Positions 50,717 to 60,190 of a stretch of 64,000 nucleotides of DNA are shown in pieces. Position numbers and translations under genes: made by a program. The stretch's first letter is position 1. Each line of letters opens with the position of its first letter. The notes under the pieces were generated by a model, which saw only the letters and a program-made list of their open reading frames with translations, was not told where the DNA came from and did no database searches. The DNA is from Pseudomonas inefficax. GTDB taxonomy: Bacteria > Pseudomonadota > Gammaproteobacteria > Pseudomonadales > Pseudomonadaceae. The stretch is from the NCBI RefSeq assembly GCF_900277125.1, contig NZ_OPYN01000085.1:1-64000 (forward strand), written 5' to 3'.

Positions 50717-53386
50717 TTAAAACTCGTATTTTTCCATCCGCTGGATAAATGCCTCACGGCCTCCCTCCAATATCCTCGCTACCTGGTCGCGTATGAAAGC
50801 CACATCGATAGACCCCTGCGCCTCCAGTTCAAGACACCCGCGGTTATCCTCAGTGCGGAATACTCCGATCCACTCGGCATCGCCGAACACTGGGATATTT
50901 GCGTTATGTGTCGCGAAGAGAAATTGCCGGTTGGTTTTGGCGTCCCTTAGCTCATTGACTATCCTCTCGGCAATGAATGCGTTGTCAAGGTTGTCTTCCG
51001 GCTGGTCCATAAACAGTGGATCAATGTTGTCCAGCAGCAACATATGCAGGATCGCCGTGCATTGCTGACCGGTCGACAGTTTGTTCAGCGGACGGAAATT
51101 TGGCTCAGCATCTCCATGGGCAACGTTCAGTGAGATATCCACGCGATGTTCCAGCTCTAAAGCTTCAAGCTCCATGATTTGAGAAGGCTGAAGCTTCGCG
51201 AGAGCATCTGCAACCATAGGCGTTAGCCCCCAATCCAATTGGAGCATTCCGCTGCCCTCTCGGATTGAAGCAACCAGTAAGGTTGGGCTGATGATTTCGG
51301 CCTCTTCAATCCACGCTAGTCGTTTCTCTCCAATCCCCTCCAGCCGGCACCCCAAAAGGTATCCAACCAGTGGTGAGCGGTCGGCCTCGGGGACCACCTC
51401 GACCTTCATTTTACCTTCCAGCTTTCGGGTTAGCCTTTTCGCTGCCTTCTGCAAAGCGGCTAGCCGAAGTGTTCTCAAATCAGATAGCTCCGCTAGGATG
51501 TTTCGGCGTTCTTGCTCCAGCGCGTCATGTTGTTGCTGGTGTCCTGGAAGCTTGGATTCCAGTGGCCGTATGCTTTCGATGTCCTGTTGCAATTTTTGGT
51601 ACGCGGCGCCGATTTCCTGCCCTGACTTCCCCGCTGTATCGGGAAGGGTTCGGAGCTCTTTCTCCAGCTCTTTATCATGCTCCTGTACCGCCAGCAGCCA
51701 AGCATCGTGTTCAGTTGAAAAAAATTGCTGGGTGGTCGCAGCAACGGTCTCCATTTCGGTGATGTGCGTTTCGAAGCTCTCTTTGAGTGTGCCCAACGTT
51801 TCCCGCATTGTGACCAAGGCATCCCTATCAGGCACCCCTTCAATCGCCTCATCGCTAATGAATGAGAGATCCGGAATGGCTCGACGAAAATCGGCGAGCA
51901 CGCTTTCGAAGCTTTGCAAAGATTCCTTGGCTGTGCTGACTATCACCCTTTCCCTGGCGAGCAAGGATGTCGTGGCCAACTTTTCCGCAACTCCCAGCGC
52001 CTCGTAGTCGCGTAGTTGCTCCTCCAAATTCGGAAGTCGTCTGAGTTCTGATTCGACATCGTCTACGTCGGAAAGAGACTCTACGACCTTGACCCTGTTT
52101 TCCTTCAAGCGCTTCTGTGCGTCGGCTCTCTTTTGCTCATAGTCGCGATCTTGAGGAAGAAATCGGTCAAGCAGTTGCAACCGGCTAGCTTCATCTTGAG
52201 CTAGCTCATAGATTTCATTTTGGCCGTAGATGTCGAGGCCCGGAAGCAGTTCTCTAGGAACCATGGTTGACACATCACCATTGATGTCGCGAACCACCGG
52301 TAGCTCACCGTGACGGCGTGATACAGTGTACTGCTTGCCATTCTGAGCCGAAGACACCACAACCAGTTCGACTCGGCCCGCCGCCCGCCCGATGTTCTCC
52401 TTGATGATTTCTTGGTGCAGCTTCAGTGCCTGCTTGCCTTTAGGAGCCAAATCCAAAGCAAAGCGTAGGCATTCCAGAAGCGTTGATTTCCCGGTGCCTC
52501 GTCCGCCGATTACAGTATTGAGATGGTCAGAGAAATTTACCTTCAGACCGTCCAGATAGCCGCCTGTAATCGCCATGCTGAGGACCCTTCCGACTGGCTG
52601 CTTCGCGGCATCGGAACTCAACCGGATCCTGGAAGATGGATCTAGAAACGCAACTTTGAAGGCCGCGAATGTGGGACGTGTCATCTTGATAAGGCACGTA
52701 GCGCCGGGGTGCTCTAGGTCTGCTGGTTTAGCTACGTCCTTCGCGTTGATTACCGCGACCAGGCGTTCGCGCTTGTAGGCGTCATCCTTGTTCTTAAGTA
52801 CCCGACGGTAAAAATCGCTTTCCACCCCGGCCAGATCCTCGACTGACCCCGGGATCTGCGCCGCTCGCAGTTTTGGAAGCATCCAGACGTGGTTGAGTCG
52901 GTTTTTCAACAGCCCGCTGTCTTGAGTGCAGTGTGCAGCGTAAATAAAGCCCCCGAGCTGATCCACTTTATCGACCAATTGTTCCGAGCTTAAGCGCGAT
53001 GGCCGAACTCCATCAGTCGGATCTAGTAGATCGAGATTTCCAAGGTATCGTTCAAGCAGCTGTGTACCGGTACCTTCAGGGAATAGGCATACAAAGTGGG
53101 TTTTGTCGTTGGCAGCGATCTCAAAGCCTGGAAACACGACAATTCCCGAAGGCTCCAGAACTTTTCTCAAGCTATCGACACTGCTGACACTGCCGTGGTC
53201 AGCGATGCCGACGATTTTGATATCAAGGGCCAGGCATTTTTCCAGTACAGCGGCGTTGTATTGCTCCTCCTCAAAGCCATGCTCAGAGCCGCGGTAAGCA
53301 CTCTGATAGCTGAACGGATTGACCTGTAAGGCACAGCGCCAAAATTTCGCAAAGGTGAAAGAATCGTCCATGTTGATCTGCCGCAT
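50717..53386 (-). CDS. PHP-SMC (TrlF-type) AAA-like ATPase
   Basis: An 889-aa protein joining two parts. Residues 20-260 are a PHP metal-phosphoesterase domain (GIADHGS at 60-66, PGFEI, FIYAAHC). Residues 270-880 are an SMC/ABC-type ATPase with Walker A IGGRGTGKST (293-302), a long coiled coil (about 410-650), signature LSTGQQ and Walker B DPLFMDQPEDNLD, then a switch histidine in FATHNANI. This is the TrlF-type architecture; related PHP- or nuclease-coupled ABC ATPases act in phage defence or as tRNA/DNA nucleases. Likely cytoplasmic. The divergent HNH gene begins 230 nt away. Confidence 0.78.
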   Translation of the reverse strand: MRQINMDDSFTFAKFWRCALQVNPFSYQSAYRGSEHGFEEEQYNAAVLEKCLALDIKIVGIADHGSVSSVDSLRKVLEPSGIVVFPGFEIAANDKTHFVCLFPEGTGTQLLERYLGNLDLLDPTDGVRPSRLSSEQLVDKVDQLGGFIYAAHCTQDSGLLKNRLNHVWMLPKLRAAQIPGSVEDLAGVESDFYRRVLKNKDDAYKRERLVAVINAKDVAKPADLEHPGATCLIKMTRPTFAAFKVAFLDPSSRIRLSSDAAKQPVGRVLSMAITGGYLDGLKVNFSDHLNTVIGGRGTGKSTLLECLRFALDLAPKGKQALKLHQEIIKENIGRAAGRVELVVVSSAQNGKQYTVSRRHGELPVVRDINGDVSTMVPRELLPGLDIYGQNEIYELAQDEASRLQLLDRFLPQDRDYEQKRADAQKRLKENRVKVVESLSDVDDVESELRRLPNLEEQLRDYEALGVAEKLATTSLLARERVIVSTAKESLQSFESVLADFRRAIPDLSFISDEAIEGVPDRDALVTMRETLGTLKESFETHITEMETVAATTQQFFSTEHDAWLLAVQEHDKELEKELRTLPDTAGKSGQEIGAAYQKLQQDIESIRPLESKLPGHQQQHDALEQERRNILAELSDLRTLRLAALQKAAKRLTRKLEGKMKVEVVPEADRSPLVGYLLGCRLEGIGEKRLAWIEEAEIISPTLLVASIREGSGMLQLDWGLTPMVADALAKLQPSQIMELEALELEHRVDISLNVAHGDAEPNFRPLNKLSTGQQCTAILHMLLLDNIDPLFMDQPEDNLDNAFIAERIVNELRDAKTNRQFLFATHNANIPVFGDAEWIGVFRTEDNRGCLELEAQGSIDVAFIRDQVARILEGGREAFIQRMEKYEF

Positions 53387-53618
53387 GGTTTGGTAGGGAG
53401 GAGGGAATCAGGTACCCGCCGGCTGAGTGAAGCTAAGCGAAATGCTGCTGCTCACTAACCAGGAATGTATACCTATGCGGCAGGCAACGTAACCAGGCTC
53501 ATCCTTCATTGACGCACCGACAGCAGACATAAGGAAGGGCGACATTTCGAAGCCATTCACATACGCTACGGAAGTGGAGTGGCAGCTTCAGTCTTTCATT
53601 ACGAGAAGGAAAAAGGTA

Positions 53619-54260
53619 ATGGCGCGAGGTGCAGTCTATTTTGCAGGGATGGCTAAAACTCAGTTGCGAGACCTTATCCGTTCGAGACTGAGGCAACGGA
53701 AGCTTGACGAAGCCTTTGAAGACGACCTGATCTCAGACCTGATCGCCGAGAAACATTACTACTGCTCTGTCCACAGCCTGCGTCCAAGCCAATTCCGGAT
53801 GACATATCGACCCGGTGGTGGGTATGACTTTTACGGCAATTTTGATCCGAAAGGTTGGCATAAGGTTTCTTGGGCTCAGTGCTTAGCTCCTCGTAATCAG
53901 AATGACTGGATCGAGTCAGCCCTGCGCCTAGCATCGGCTCCTTTTTTAGCCGCTCGAAGGCATGCATTTCCAGTTTGTGAACGATGTGGGCTGCTTGCTT
54001 CAACCGAAGTAGACCACGTGAGCCCTGAGTTCCAGGAAATAGCCCGTGAGGCGATGCTCCAGATGTCGGCTTCGGAGTTCCACGAGGCATTTGGAGGGTT
54101 TGATTGGTGGAGCGAAGAACCCTTTACCTTACCTGCGGATAATTCTGCTCTGCTCTACACGCTGCACGCTCATCAGAGCGTTACTCTCCAAGCCGTGTGT
54201 AAAGACTGTCATCTGCGCAATGCTGCTGATCGTAAAGCGCGGAAGAAGGTATCAACCTGA
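53619..54260 (+). CDS. HNH-like nuclease protein
   Basis: A 213-aa soluble protein with a zinc-finger-like HNH core: VCERCGLLASTEVDHVSPEF (about residues 116-135) supplies a CxxC pair and the D-H dyad, and VCKDCHLRNA near the C terminus supplies the second CxxC and the closing His/Asn. The N-terminal half is unfamiliar. The start at 53619 has an AAAAAGG ribosome site; an in-frame start at 53574 is less supported. Divergent from the PHP-SMC gene. Confidence 0.7.
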   Translation: MARGAVYFAGMAKTQLRDLIRSRLRQRKLDEAFEDDLISDLIAEKHYYCSVHSLRPSQFRMTYRPGGGYDFYGNFDPKGWHKVSWAQCLAPRNQNDWIESALRLASAPFLAARRHAFPVCERCGLLASTEVDHVSPEFQEIAREAMLQMSASEFHEAFGGFDWWSEEPFTLPADNSALLYTLHAHQSVTLQAVCKDCHLRNAADRKARKKVST

Positions 54261-54570
54261 AACAGCAGTAGGCCTACTGTGGTGTGAGGGGAAGAGCAGG
54301 CGGGATTCGTCACAAACAACGGGTCAGATCCGAGGCGTGACCCCTTGGATGAGAAAAACTAACCCCCTGGTGCGCAGTGCAGGTTTTCAGACCTGCCCGA
54401 GGCGTGGGGGCTATTCTCAAGGCGCACGGTATCACGTCCCTTTGAGATGGAGCAAATGCAGCCAAAACGGGACATTCTTGTCGCATCGACTGCCTGGTGT
54501 TCAGTTGGCCTGGGCCACTTGGGGCTTTTCGTTTCAATTGAAGTGTATGAAGGCTAATGGGCGTTTTACT
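54261..54570. other. Intergenic stretch without recognisable content
   Basis: About 310 nt between two converging genes. No reading frame with coding character was found, and the missing part of the LysR gene to the right is not here. Confidence 0.4.
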
Positions 54571-54834
54571 TCATGTCCGTTGAAGCATGGTGAGTCTGTC
54601 CAGTTCCTCAAAAATCCGCTCCACGGCTTCGGCTATCAGCTTGGCCCGTTCGGTCACCACGGTGCCATGCGAACTTTGAACCAGCAGGGGATCAGAGAAA
54701 GCTTCCCGTAACCTGGTCAACATGGCATCCATAGCGGTCACAGGCACACCAATATGCATGGCCGCCGCTTGGACATCCTGCTTCTCTAGCAGCGCCCGCA
54801 GTGCACGGAGCAGGTTCAAATCAAAATTGCGCAT
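54571..54834 (-). pseudogene. LysR-type regulator reduced to its DNA-binding domain
   Basis: An 87-aa frame matching the LysR winged helix and linker start (FDLNLLRALRALLEKQDVQA, then AMLTRLREAFSDPLLVQ), and stopping after residue 87. The ~200-residue ligand domain is absent from the following DNA, so this is a truncated gene, or less likely a stand-alone DNA-binding protein. Several helix-turn-helix positions differ from the norm (VPVTAMDAML instead of a typical SQPAVSRAI). Confidence 0.55.
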
Positions 54835-54878
54835 GGGTCGTCCCTTCGCATCGCGCTGATGATCATCAGCCTGGGTAG

Positions 54879-56504
54879 CTAGTCCGTGCGGAACTTCTTA
54901 ACCATGGCGTGCAAATCTGTAGCTAACTCAGCAAGGGATTGGGAGGCCGCGGTGACCTGTTTCGCTCCCTCGGAAGTCTGAACAGAGACGTTGCGTATGG
55001 TCAGAATGTTCTGGTCTACGGCGCGTGCGACACGAGCCTGTTCTTCAGTTGCTGTGGTGATCTGAAGGTTCTGGCGACTGATCTCACTGCTGTTTTCGAC
55101 GATGCTTTCCAGAGCAGCGCTTGCCTGTTCTGCTTTGGTCAGCACCTCTTGGGAGCGGGCGTTACTGAGCTGCATGGATTTGACAGCCTTCTCGGTGCCC
55201 AGCTGGATACTTCCTATCATCTCCTCGATTTCCCTCGTCGATTGCGAGGTGCGATGTGCGAGCGCACGGACTTCATCAGCGACGACAGCAAAGCCTCGAC
55301 CAGCATCACCTGCTCGGGCGGCTTCGATAGCAGCGTTAAGTGCTAGAAGGTTGGTTTGCTCGGCAATGGTCCTGATGACCTCCAATACCTTGCCAATACC
55401 CTGTGCCTGGTCAGCGAGTCCTTCGACCTCCTGGGCGCTAGACAGCACCTCATTCGCCAAACTGCCAAGCGATGCCAATGTTTCTTCCATCGAGCGTTGG
55501 CCATTGACCGCATTTTGTTGGGAGGTCTGAGTGAGCTCCAAGGTGAACGCGGCGTTGCGGGCAACCTGCTCAATGGCGACCGACATCTCGGTTACAGCGG
55601 TAGCGGCCTGTTCAATTTCCAGGTGTTGCCGATGAGTTTCACGGCCGCCTTCTTCGGTGACCGCGTTCAACTCTTCCGCTGCTGAGGCTAGCTGGGTGGA
55701 GGTACCACCGATTTGCCTGAGAGTGGAAAGCAGCACGCCCTGCATCGAGTTCAGGGCTTCGAGAAGCCGCGTGGCCTCATCGTTGCCCGAGGGCTGGATT
55801 GTGCTGGTCAGATCGCCTGACGCCACGGTTTGGGCGCAGTTAAGTGCTTCATTTAGTGGCTGGATAATGCTGCGGGTAAGCAGCCATGCGATGACGATCG
55901 TGCCAAACAAAACCAGCGCAATGACCGCTAGCACACCAATTTTTGCGTTTTCGTATGTGGATGACGATTGATCTGCGGCGGTTCTGGCTCCTTGATCAGC
56001 CTGGGTGATCAGAAGCTCAAAGCTCTTGGTCATCTGGTCGTAAGCGTCACGGATCGACGCCAAGTGACCTCTCGCTCCCGTTTTGTCGCCGGCCCGGGAT
56101 ACTTGCAACAGCTCTTGGTGTCTCTTGGCGTATGCATCCAGGCTCTGGTTGAAGGCCTGCAACTGCCCCCTCTCGCTGTCGGTACGCAGCAATTTGCTGT
56201 ACTCGGCCATTTGTTCGCGGATCTGGGATAAGCGCAATGTCGCTTTTGCTTCGTAGCCGCTCATTTCCTCGGAGGAGTTGGTGAGGATGTGTTGCATCGA
56301 GCCCATGCGGTAGCGGTTCAAGGAGGTATTGGCAGCAGCAAGGACCCTCACGCGCTGAAGCCAGTTGTCCTGGATCTCCAGTGCTTGCGTGCGAACATCA
56401 CTGATCTGTTGTAGAGCGAAGAACCCCAAGAAAAAGCTGAGGGCTGCGATGCATGAAAAACCCAAGGTGGCGCGAAACGCAATACCGATTGATCTCGTGC
56501 TCAT
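54879..56504 (-). CDS. Methyl-accepting chemotaxis protein
   Basis: A 541-aa chemoreceptor: TM1 (about 10-32), a ~155-residue periplasmic four-helix-bundle ligand domain, TM2 (about 190-212), a HAMP domain, and a signalling coiled coil with the tip [18 protein letters not shown]. Its periplasmic domain is of the size of 4HB sensors such as those for amino or organic acids; the ligand cannot be told. It sits beside carboxylate genes, so an organic-acid ligand is plausible. It lacks a C-terminal pentapeptide for CheR docking. Confidence 0.88.
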   Translation of the reverse strand: MSTRSIGIAFRATLGFSCIAALSFFLGFFALQQISDVRTQALEIQDNWLQRVRVLAAANTSLNRYRMGSMQHILTNSSEEMSGYEAKATLRLSQIREQMAEYSKLLRTDSERGQLQAFNQSLDAYAKRHQELLQVSRAGDKTGARGHLASIRDAYDQMTKSFELLITQADQGARTAADQSSSTYENAKIGVLAVIALVLFGTIVIAWLLTRSIIQPLNEALNCAQTVASGDLTSTIQPSGNDEATRLLEALNSMQGVLLSTLRQIGGTSTQLASAAEELNAVTEEGGRETHRQHLEIEQAATAVTEMSVAIEQVARNAAFTLELTQTSQQNAVNGQRSMEETLASLGSLANEVLSSAQEVEGLADQAQGIGKVLEVIRTIAEQTNLLALNAAIEAARAGDAGRGFAVVADEVRALAHRTSQSTREIEEMIGSIQLGTEKAVKSMQLSNARSQEVLTKAEQASAALESIVENSSEISRQNLQITTATEEQARVARAVDQNILTIRNVSVQTSEGAKQVTAASQSLAELATDLHAMVKKFRTD

Positions 56505-56529
56505 GGCGTCCTTTTCCTAATCGAGGGCG

Positions 56530-56583
56530 AACACCTCCCCGATCGCTTAAGCCTGCGGCTTAGCAATGAATCGGGAAGGTGTT
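56530..56583 (-). terminator. Hairpin downstream of terC
   Basis: Inverted repeat AACACCTCCCCGAT / ATCGGGAAGGTGTT (one mismatch) enclosing a smaller stem TAAGC / GCTTA. It lies 19 nt after the terC stop and before the chemoreceptor start, so it likely ends the terC transcript. Confidence 0.5.
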
Positions 56584-56601
56584 GTGATTAATTGGGGGTG
56601 A

Positions 56602-57360
56602 TCAGTTGTCGATCACGTCTTTACACAGCTTCACAGGTTCTTGCTTGCGGCCTTGAGCTGTTCGCATGCGAATGTTGAGTGCTTCCACAGCCAGCGAGAA
56701 TGCCATTGCAAAGTAAACGTAACCCTTCGGTACGTGGACATCGAAAGCCTCTGCAATCAGGACGGTACCAACCACCACCAGGAAGGAAAGGGCAAGCATC
56801 TTCAAGCTGGGATGACGGTCTATGAAACCGCTGATAGCCCCGGCACACGCCATCATCACCAACACCGCGACAACAATCGCCGCCACCATCACTGGCACGT
56901 TGGAAACCATACCAACCGCGGTGATTACCGAGTCCAGAGAGAAAACGATGTCAATGATCGCAATTTGGATGATCGTCCCAATGAAGCCACCGGCCAGGCT
57001 TTTAGGACTACTTTCAGATTCCTCTTCCCCTTCGAGGCTGTGATACATCTCGGTGCTGCTTTTCCAGAGCAGGAAAAGGCCACCGAAGAAGAGGATGAGG
57101 TCCCGCCCAGATATGCCGTGTCCAAAAACCTCGAACAAGTCGCTGGTGAGCCGCATGATCCAGGTGATGGAAAGTAGCAGCATGATCCGGGTGACCATTG
57201 CCAGTGCCAGTCCGAAGAAGCGTGTTCGGGCCTGCATATGCGGTGGCATGCGTCCCACGAGGATTGCAATCATGATGATGTTATCGATGCCGAGAACGAT
57301 CTCCAGGGCAGTCAGGGTGAAGAAGGCGATCCAGATCTCGGGGCTCATCAGCCATTCCAT
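56602..57360 (-). CDS. TerC family integral membrane protein
   Basis: A 252-aa protein with about seven helices and the TerC hallmarks EIVLGIDNIIMIAIL (19-33) and IIDIVFSLDSVITAVG (about 132-147), whose aspartates in the membrane are typical of this metal-ion (for example manganese) export-related family. A tellurium role is implied by name only. The start at 57360 fits the family N terminus; an upstream frame is non-conserved. It lies 49 nt downstream of the AbrB-family gene on the same strand. Confidence 0.85.
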   Translation of the reverse strand: MEWLMSPEIWIAFFTLTALEIVLGIDNIIMIAILVGRMPPHMQARTRFFGLALAMVTRIMLLLSITWIMRLTSDLFEVFGHGISGRDLILFFGGLFLLWKSSTEMYHSLEGEEESESSPKSLAGGFIGTIIQIAIIDIVFSLDSVITAVGMVSNVPVMVAAIVVAVLVMMACAGAISGFIDRHPSLKMLALSFLVVVGTVLIAEAFDVHVPKGYVYFAMAFSLAVEALNIRMRTAQGRKQEPVKLCKDVIDN

Positions 57361-57409
57361 GTTGCTTTTCTCATGTGTGGGTCTATTGGGAGGCCGCCAA
57401 GGCGGTGTT

Positions 57410-58453
57410 TTAGTTGTACCTGCGTGCTTGCACACGCCGTTCCCATCGTTTGTAGATGAGCTCTGCTACCAGCATCACGACGACCATGCGGATGATCTGC
57501 ATTGCAGTCACCAGTGCGACGCCGAGTCCCAGCGCCTCCGCGGTCAGGCTCATTTCCGTACTACTGCCAGGCATGAGGCCCAAGGCAAGGGACATCGGAT
57601 CGACATCAACCGCAAGGCTCATGACCCACCCGGCCCCGAAGGCGACGCCTATTGCAGCGATGGTTATCAGTAGCACCTTGGCCAGAAAGCTAGGGGCGCT
57701 GCGAAAGAATGAGCGATCGAAATAGGAGCCTAGAGAACAGCCGAGCAGTAATTGCCCGAATTTACTAAGCCACGTTGGAAGGCTCAGGTGGAGGTCAAAA
57801 ACGATGGTGAAGATGGCACACACCAGCATGGGGCCGAAGGCCCATCCGTTGGGCATGCCTATCCGCGTCCATAGCCAAGCTACGGCAAAGCCGGTCGGCA
57901 ACATGATGGATAGCCATGACCAGTCTGCAGGGGCAGGGGTGCTGCGCGTAACGGTACCAAGCCCCCAGGTTACGGCTGCAGGGATAACCAGAACGATCAG
58001 AACAAGGCGAAGGCTATGAGCTGCAGCTACCCGTGCGCGATCCGCCTGATATCGCTCACCCAGGATGATCATCTCTGCTGAGTTGGCCGGCATCAGGGAG
58101 AAAAAACTAGTCGGTAGATCAACACCGCTTCGGTTGATCAGCGCGATTCCGATGAGTGCTGTCAGCAATGTGAGTAAAGCGGCAATAAGCATCATGAGGA
58201 AGTGGTTTGATACCTCACTCAAGACAGCCGCTGAGAAGTGCATGCCGATCACTGAAGCGATGAGCCATTGGCCAACTCTTCTACCGTTAGGTACGTCTCT
58301 CAATCTCCAGCCGGAGCAGCGAACGATGATGACCATGACCATGGATCCAACCATCCAGGGTAGCGGCCAATTGATGCTCTCCGCGCAGAGAGCCCCGAAT
58401 GCGCCTATCGCAGGTGTGGCAAAGATTAAGAAGGGGCTGAAGGGTAGCCGCAT
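57410..58453 (-). CDS. AbrB family transporter
   Basis: A 347-aa membrane protein of the AbrB duplicated-domain family (unrelated to the AbrB transition regulator). Each half has the motif ALCAESINWPLPWMVGSM-like (about 22-39) and MPNGWAFGPMLV (about 200-211), plus LMPANSAEMIILGE and LMPGSSTEMSLTAE as paired re-entrant segments. Function is unsettled; some members are annotated as ammonia monooxygenase-like or regulators of abrB. Co-oriented with terC. Confidence 0.8.
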   Translation of the reverse strand: MRLPFSPFLIFATPAIGAFGALCAESINWPLPWMVGSMVMVIIVRCSGWRLRDVPNGRRVGQWLIASVIGMHFSAAVLSEVSNHFLMMLIAALLTLLTALIGIALINRSGVDLPTSFFSLMPANSAEMIILGERYQADRARVAAAHSLRLVLIVLVIPAAVTWGLGTVTRSTPAPADWSWLSIMLPTGFAVAWLWTRIGMPNGWAFGPMLVCAIFTIVFDLHLSLPTWLSKFGQLLLGCSLGSYFDRSFFRSAPSFLAKVLLITIAAIGVAFGAGWVMSLAVDVDPMSLALGLMPGSSTEMSLTAEALGLGVALVTAMQIIRMVVVMLVAELIYKRWERRVQARRYN

Positions 58454-58932
58454 GATTCGTCTCTGTTTTTTGTCGCTCGGGCATGCGCGGATCGGCGGAT
58501 CATTTCTCCAAGCATTTCAAGCCAACGCTCCTGCGGAGGTTGCCGTAGACTATGTCTGGAGTGTAGATTTTCGGCAGGTTTGCGCAGGTCACTACAGCTT
58601 TATTGTTAGCAGAGATTGCATTTAGTTTTCAGTAAAGTCAATAATGGTGCCGTTAGGCGACGAAGCTACGGTTCCGAGTCTCATGGTATGACCGTCAGCC
58701 GTCTTGCTCCGAGAGCGGAATGGTTCTGGATGTCTGCCTATGTAGGCTTCGCTAGGGCTGGCATTGATGTAGCAAAAGGATCGTGTGCAGCTTCAGTGCC
58801 GGTAGCAGGGGAAAGGTCCAGCTCCTTCCATTTCTCCTTGGCTCTGGCTCCATGCTTTGGGCCTGAATTTCCTCTTCGGTCGCGACAGGAGATGTCAGTT
58901 GCATCTTGAGCCAAAAGCTTGCCTGTTCGCGG
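58454..58932. other. 480-nt gap without supported genes
   Basis: Between the AbrB-family and DUF6088 genes. The overlapping frames here lack ribosome sites and family motifs. In particular no AbiEii nucleotidyltransferase follows the AbiEi-like gene, where it would be expected. Confidence 0.45.
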
Positions 58933-59625
58933 CTATTTTTTTGGGGGGCACGCGTTTTCAACGCAGCCGACCAGTGCTGAGCGCATCCACTTGGGCATTT
59001 TGCATGCCATGAGCTTATTGAATTCTTCAGCGCTGAGCGAGTTGGCAATTTTGCTCGCGACATGCTCATTCACCCCATTTTTTCCGAGATAGAAAAAAGC
59101 GGTCAGGACCGTCCCTATTCGCGTTCCAGCTTGCTGGAGTCGTTGGCGAGACGCATGGCGCAGCCGAACAACCGCGTTACCGATCTTGATCACACGTGTC
59201 GCTCCGCTGGTGTAGTAAGTAGGCAGAACCTGCATCTGAACACTCAGTCCCAGTCGACGAACAGCTTCTGCACCATGGATCTGGATAGTCTCGCCTCTTG
59301 CCCTGGCAACAGCTTCCATTACAGAAATCGGGTTGGCTTGAACTTTTCTGCCCGTGTATTGGCTGTACTTGGGACGCATGTAAACGCCGCGGGCCACACG
59401 CTCTAGGTAACCCCTGAGCACCATCCGAGACAGAGCTTTGTTCACCGCAGAGCGGGAGCCCGCTCGCTCGAATACCGCCCTAACAAAGGGCCTTCCCTTA
59501 GGCAGGCGCTTGATACGGTTCGAGATAGATTCTGCGACAGACACAGCTAATCCTAAGTCATGCGGGTTGTGGACAGGTCGACTGGATATGAACCTACCGG
59601 CGTTAAGCGTAGACACCGTGTTCAA
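58933..59625 (-). CDS. DUF6088 family protein, AbiEi-like antitoxin
   Basis: A 230-aa protein with the N-terminal winged-helix pattern of AbiEi-type antitoxins: SVAESISNRIKRLPKGRPF, AGSRSAVNKALSRMVLRG and LERVARGVYMRPKYSQY. The C-terminal part contains the usual helical domain (VRLRHASRQRLQQAG). AbiEi proteins repress their own operon and offset an AbiEii nucleotidyltransferase toxin, but none is encoded here. An internal GTG start at SVAESISN would give about 202 residues and looks closer to the family N terminus. Direct repeats about 110-150 nt upstream may be its operator. Confidence 0.7.
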   Translation of the reverse strand: MNTVSTLNAGRFISSRPVHNPHDLGLAVSVAESISNRIKRLPKGRPFVRAVFERAGSRSAVNKALSRMVLRGYLERVARGVYMRPKYSQYTGRKVQANPISVMEAVARARGETIQIHGAEAVRRLGLSVQMQVLPTYYTSGATRVIKIGNAVVRLRHASRQRLQQAGTRIGTVLTAFFYLGKNGVNEHVASKIANSLSAEEFNKLMACKMPKWMRSALVGCVENACPPKK

Positions 59626-59734
59626 TTCGTCCTAGAAGTGTTACCACTTGCTGATAGCCCGATCGAGTTTCCAAGATGTTACAAGGCACTTGATGCCTTA
59701 GGCCGATCGCTGGCTTGTGTAGCCATTGCGCAGC

Positions 59735-59774
59735 AAGTACTCGACTGCCAAGTACTCGCGTTGCCAAGTGCATG
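59735..59774. repeat. Three short direct repeats upstream of the DUF6088 gene
   Basis: AAGTACTCG (59735-59743), AAGTACTCG (59750-59758) and a diverged AAGTGCATG (59766-59774), spaced 15 and 16 nt, so on about one-and-a-half helical turns. They lie about 110 nt upstream of the DUF6088 start and might be protein-binding sites. The rest of 59626-60190 has no clear gene except a small frame at 59900. Confidence 0.45.
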
Positions 59775-59899
59775 ATTAGCTCGCACCTTCCCTTGAAGCA
59801 TCGGTGAGCGATGCTCCAGCACCCCAGCGGTGGACTGGGGCAAAGCGCTAGTACCTGAGGATCATTCATCTGCACACCTCAAATATGAAAGCGTATCTC

Positions 59900-60067
59900 T
59901 CAACCGGCAAGTCGGCCAACGGGTTCCATTTTGTTGCCGGCTTGTGCTGCTATATCGATGAACCTTCCTTGCGTCTGTGCCCGCCCTCGCAAAAGCTCTT
60001 GGGCGCTGCGTTCCTGTTCCGACTTGATACGCCACTTCTCAGTCTTTACCTTCCGCCGGCCTTTCAA
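59900..60067 (-). CDS. Possible 55-aa basic protein
   Basis: A short minus-strand frame starting with TTG (60067) behind a near-perfect ribosome site AAAGGAGAGACA. The product is basic and hydrophilic (KGRRKVKTEKWRIKSEQERS at its start, ending NKMEPVGRLAG). No family recognised. The ribosome site is the main evidence; it lies upstream of and co-oriented with the DUF6088 gene. Confidence 0.35.
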   Translation of the reverse strand: MKGRRKVKTEKWRIKSEQERSAQELLRGRAQTQGRFIDIAAQAGNKMEPVGRLAG

Positions 60068-60190
60068 TGTCTCTCCTTTTCCGCATAGGTAGGGCCCAGG
60101 CGCAACCCAGCCACTGTGTCTGGCAGCGCAGACTTTGGTTGCATCAGACAGGACATCTCAGCCCATGCTGAAGGGTGCAGGTGCCCATCC

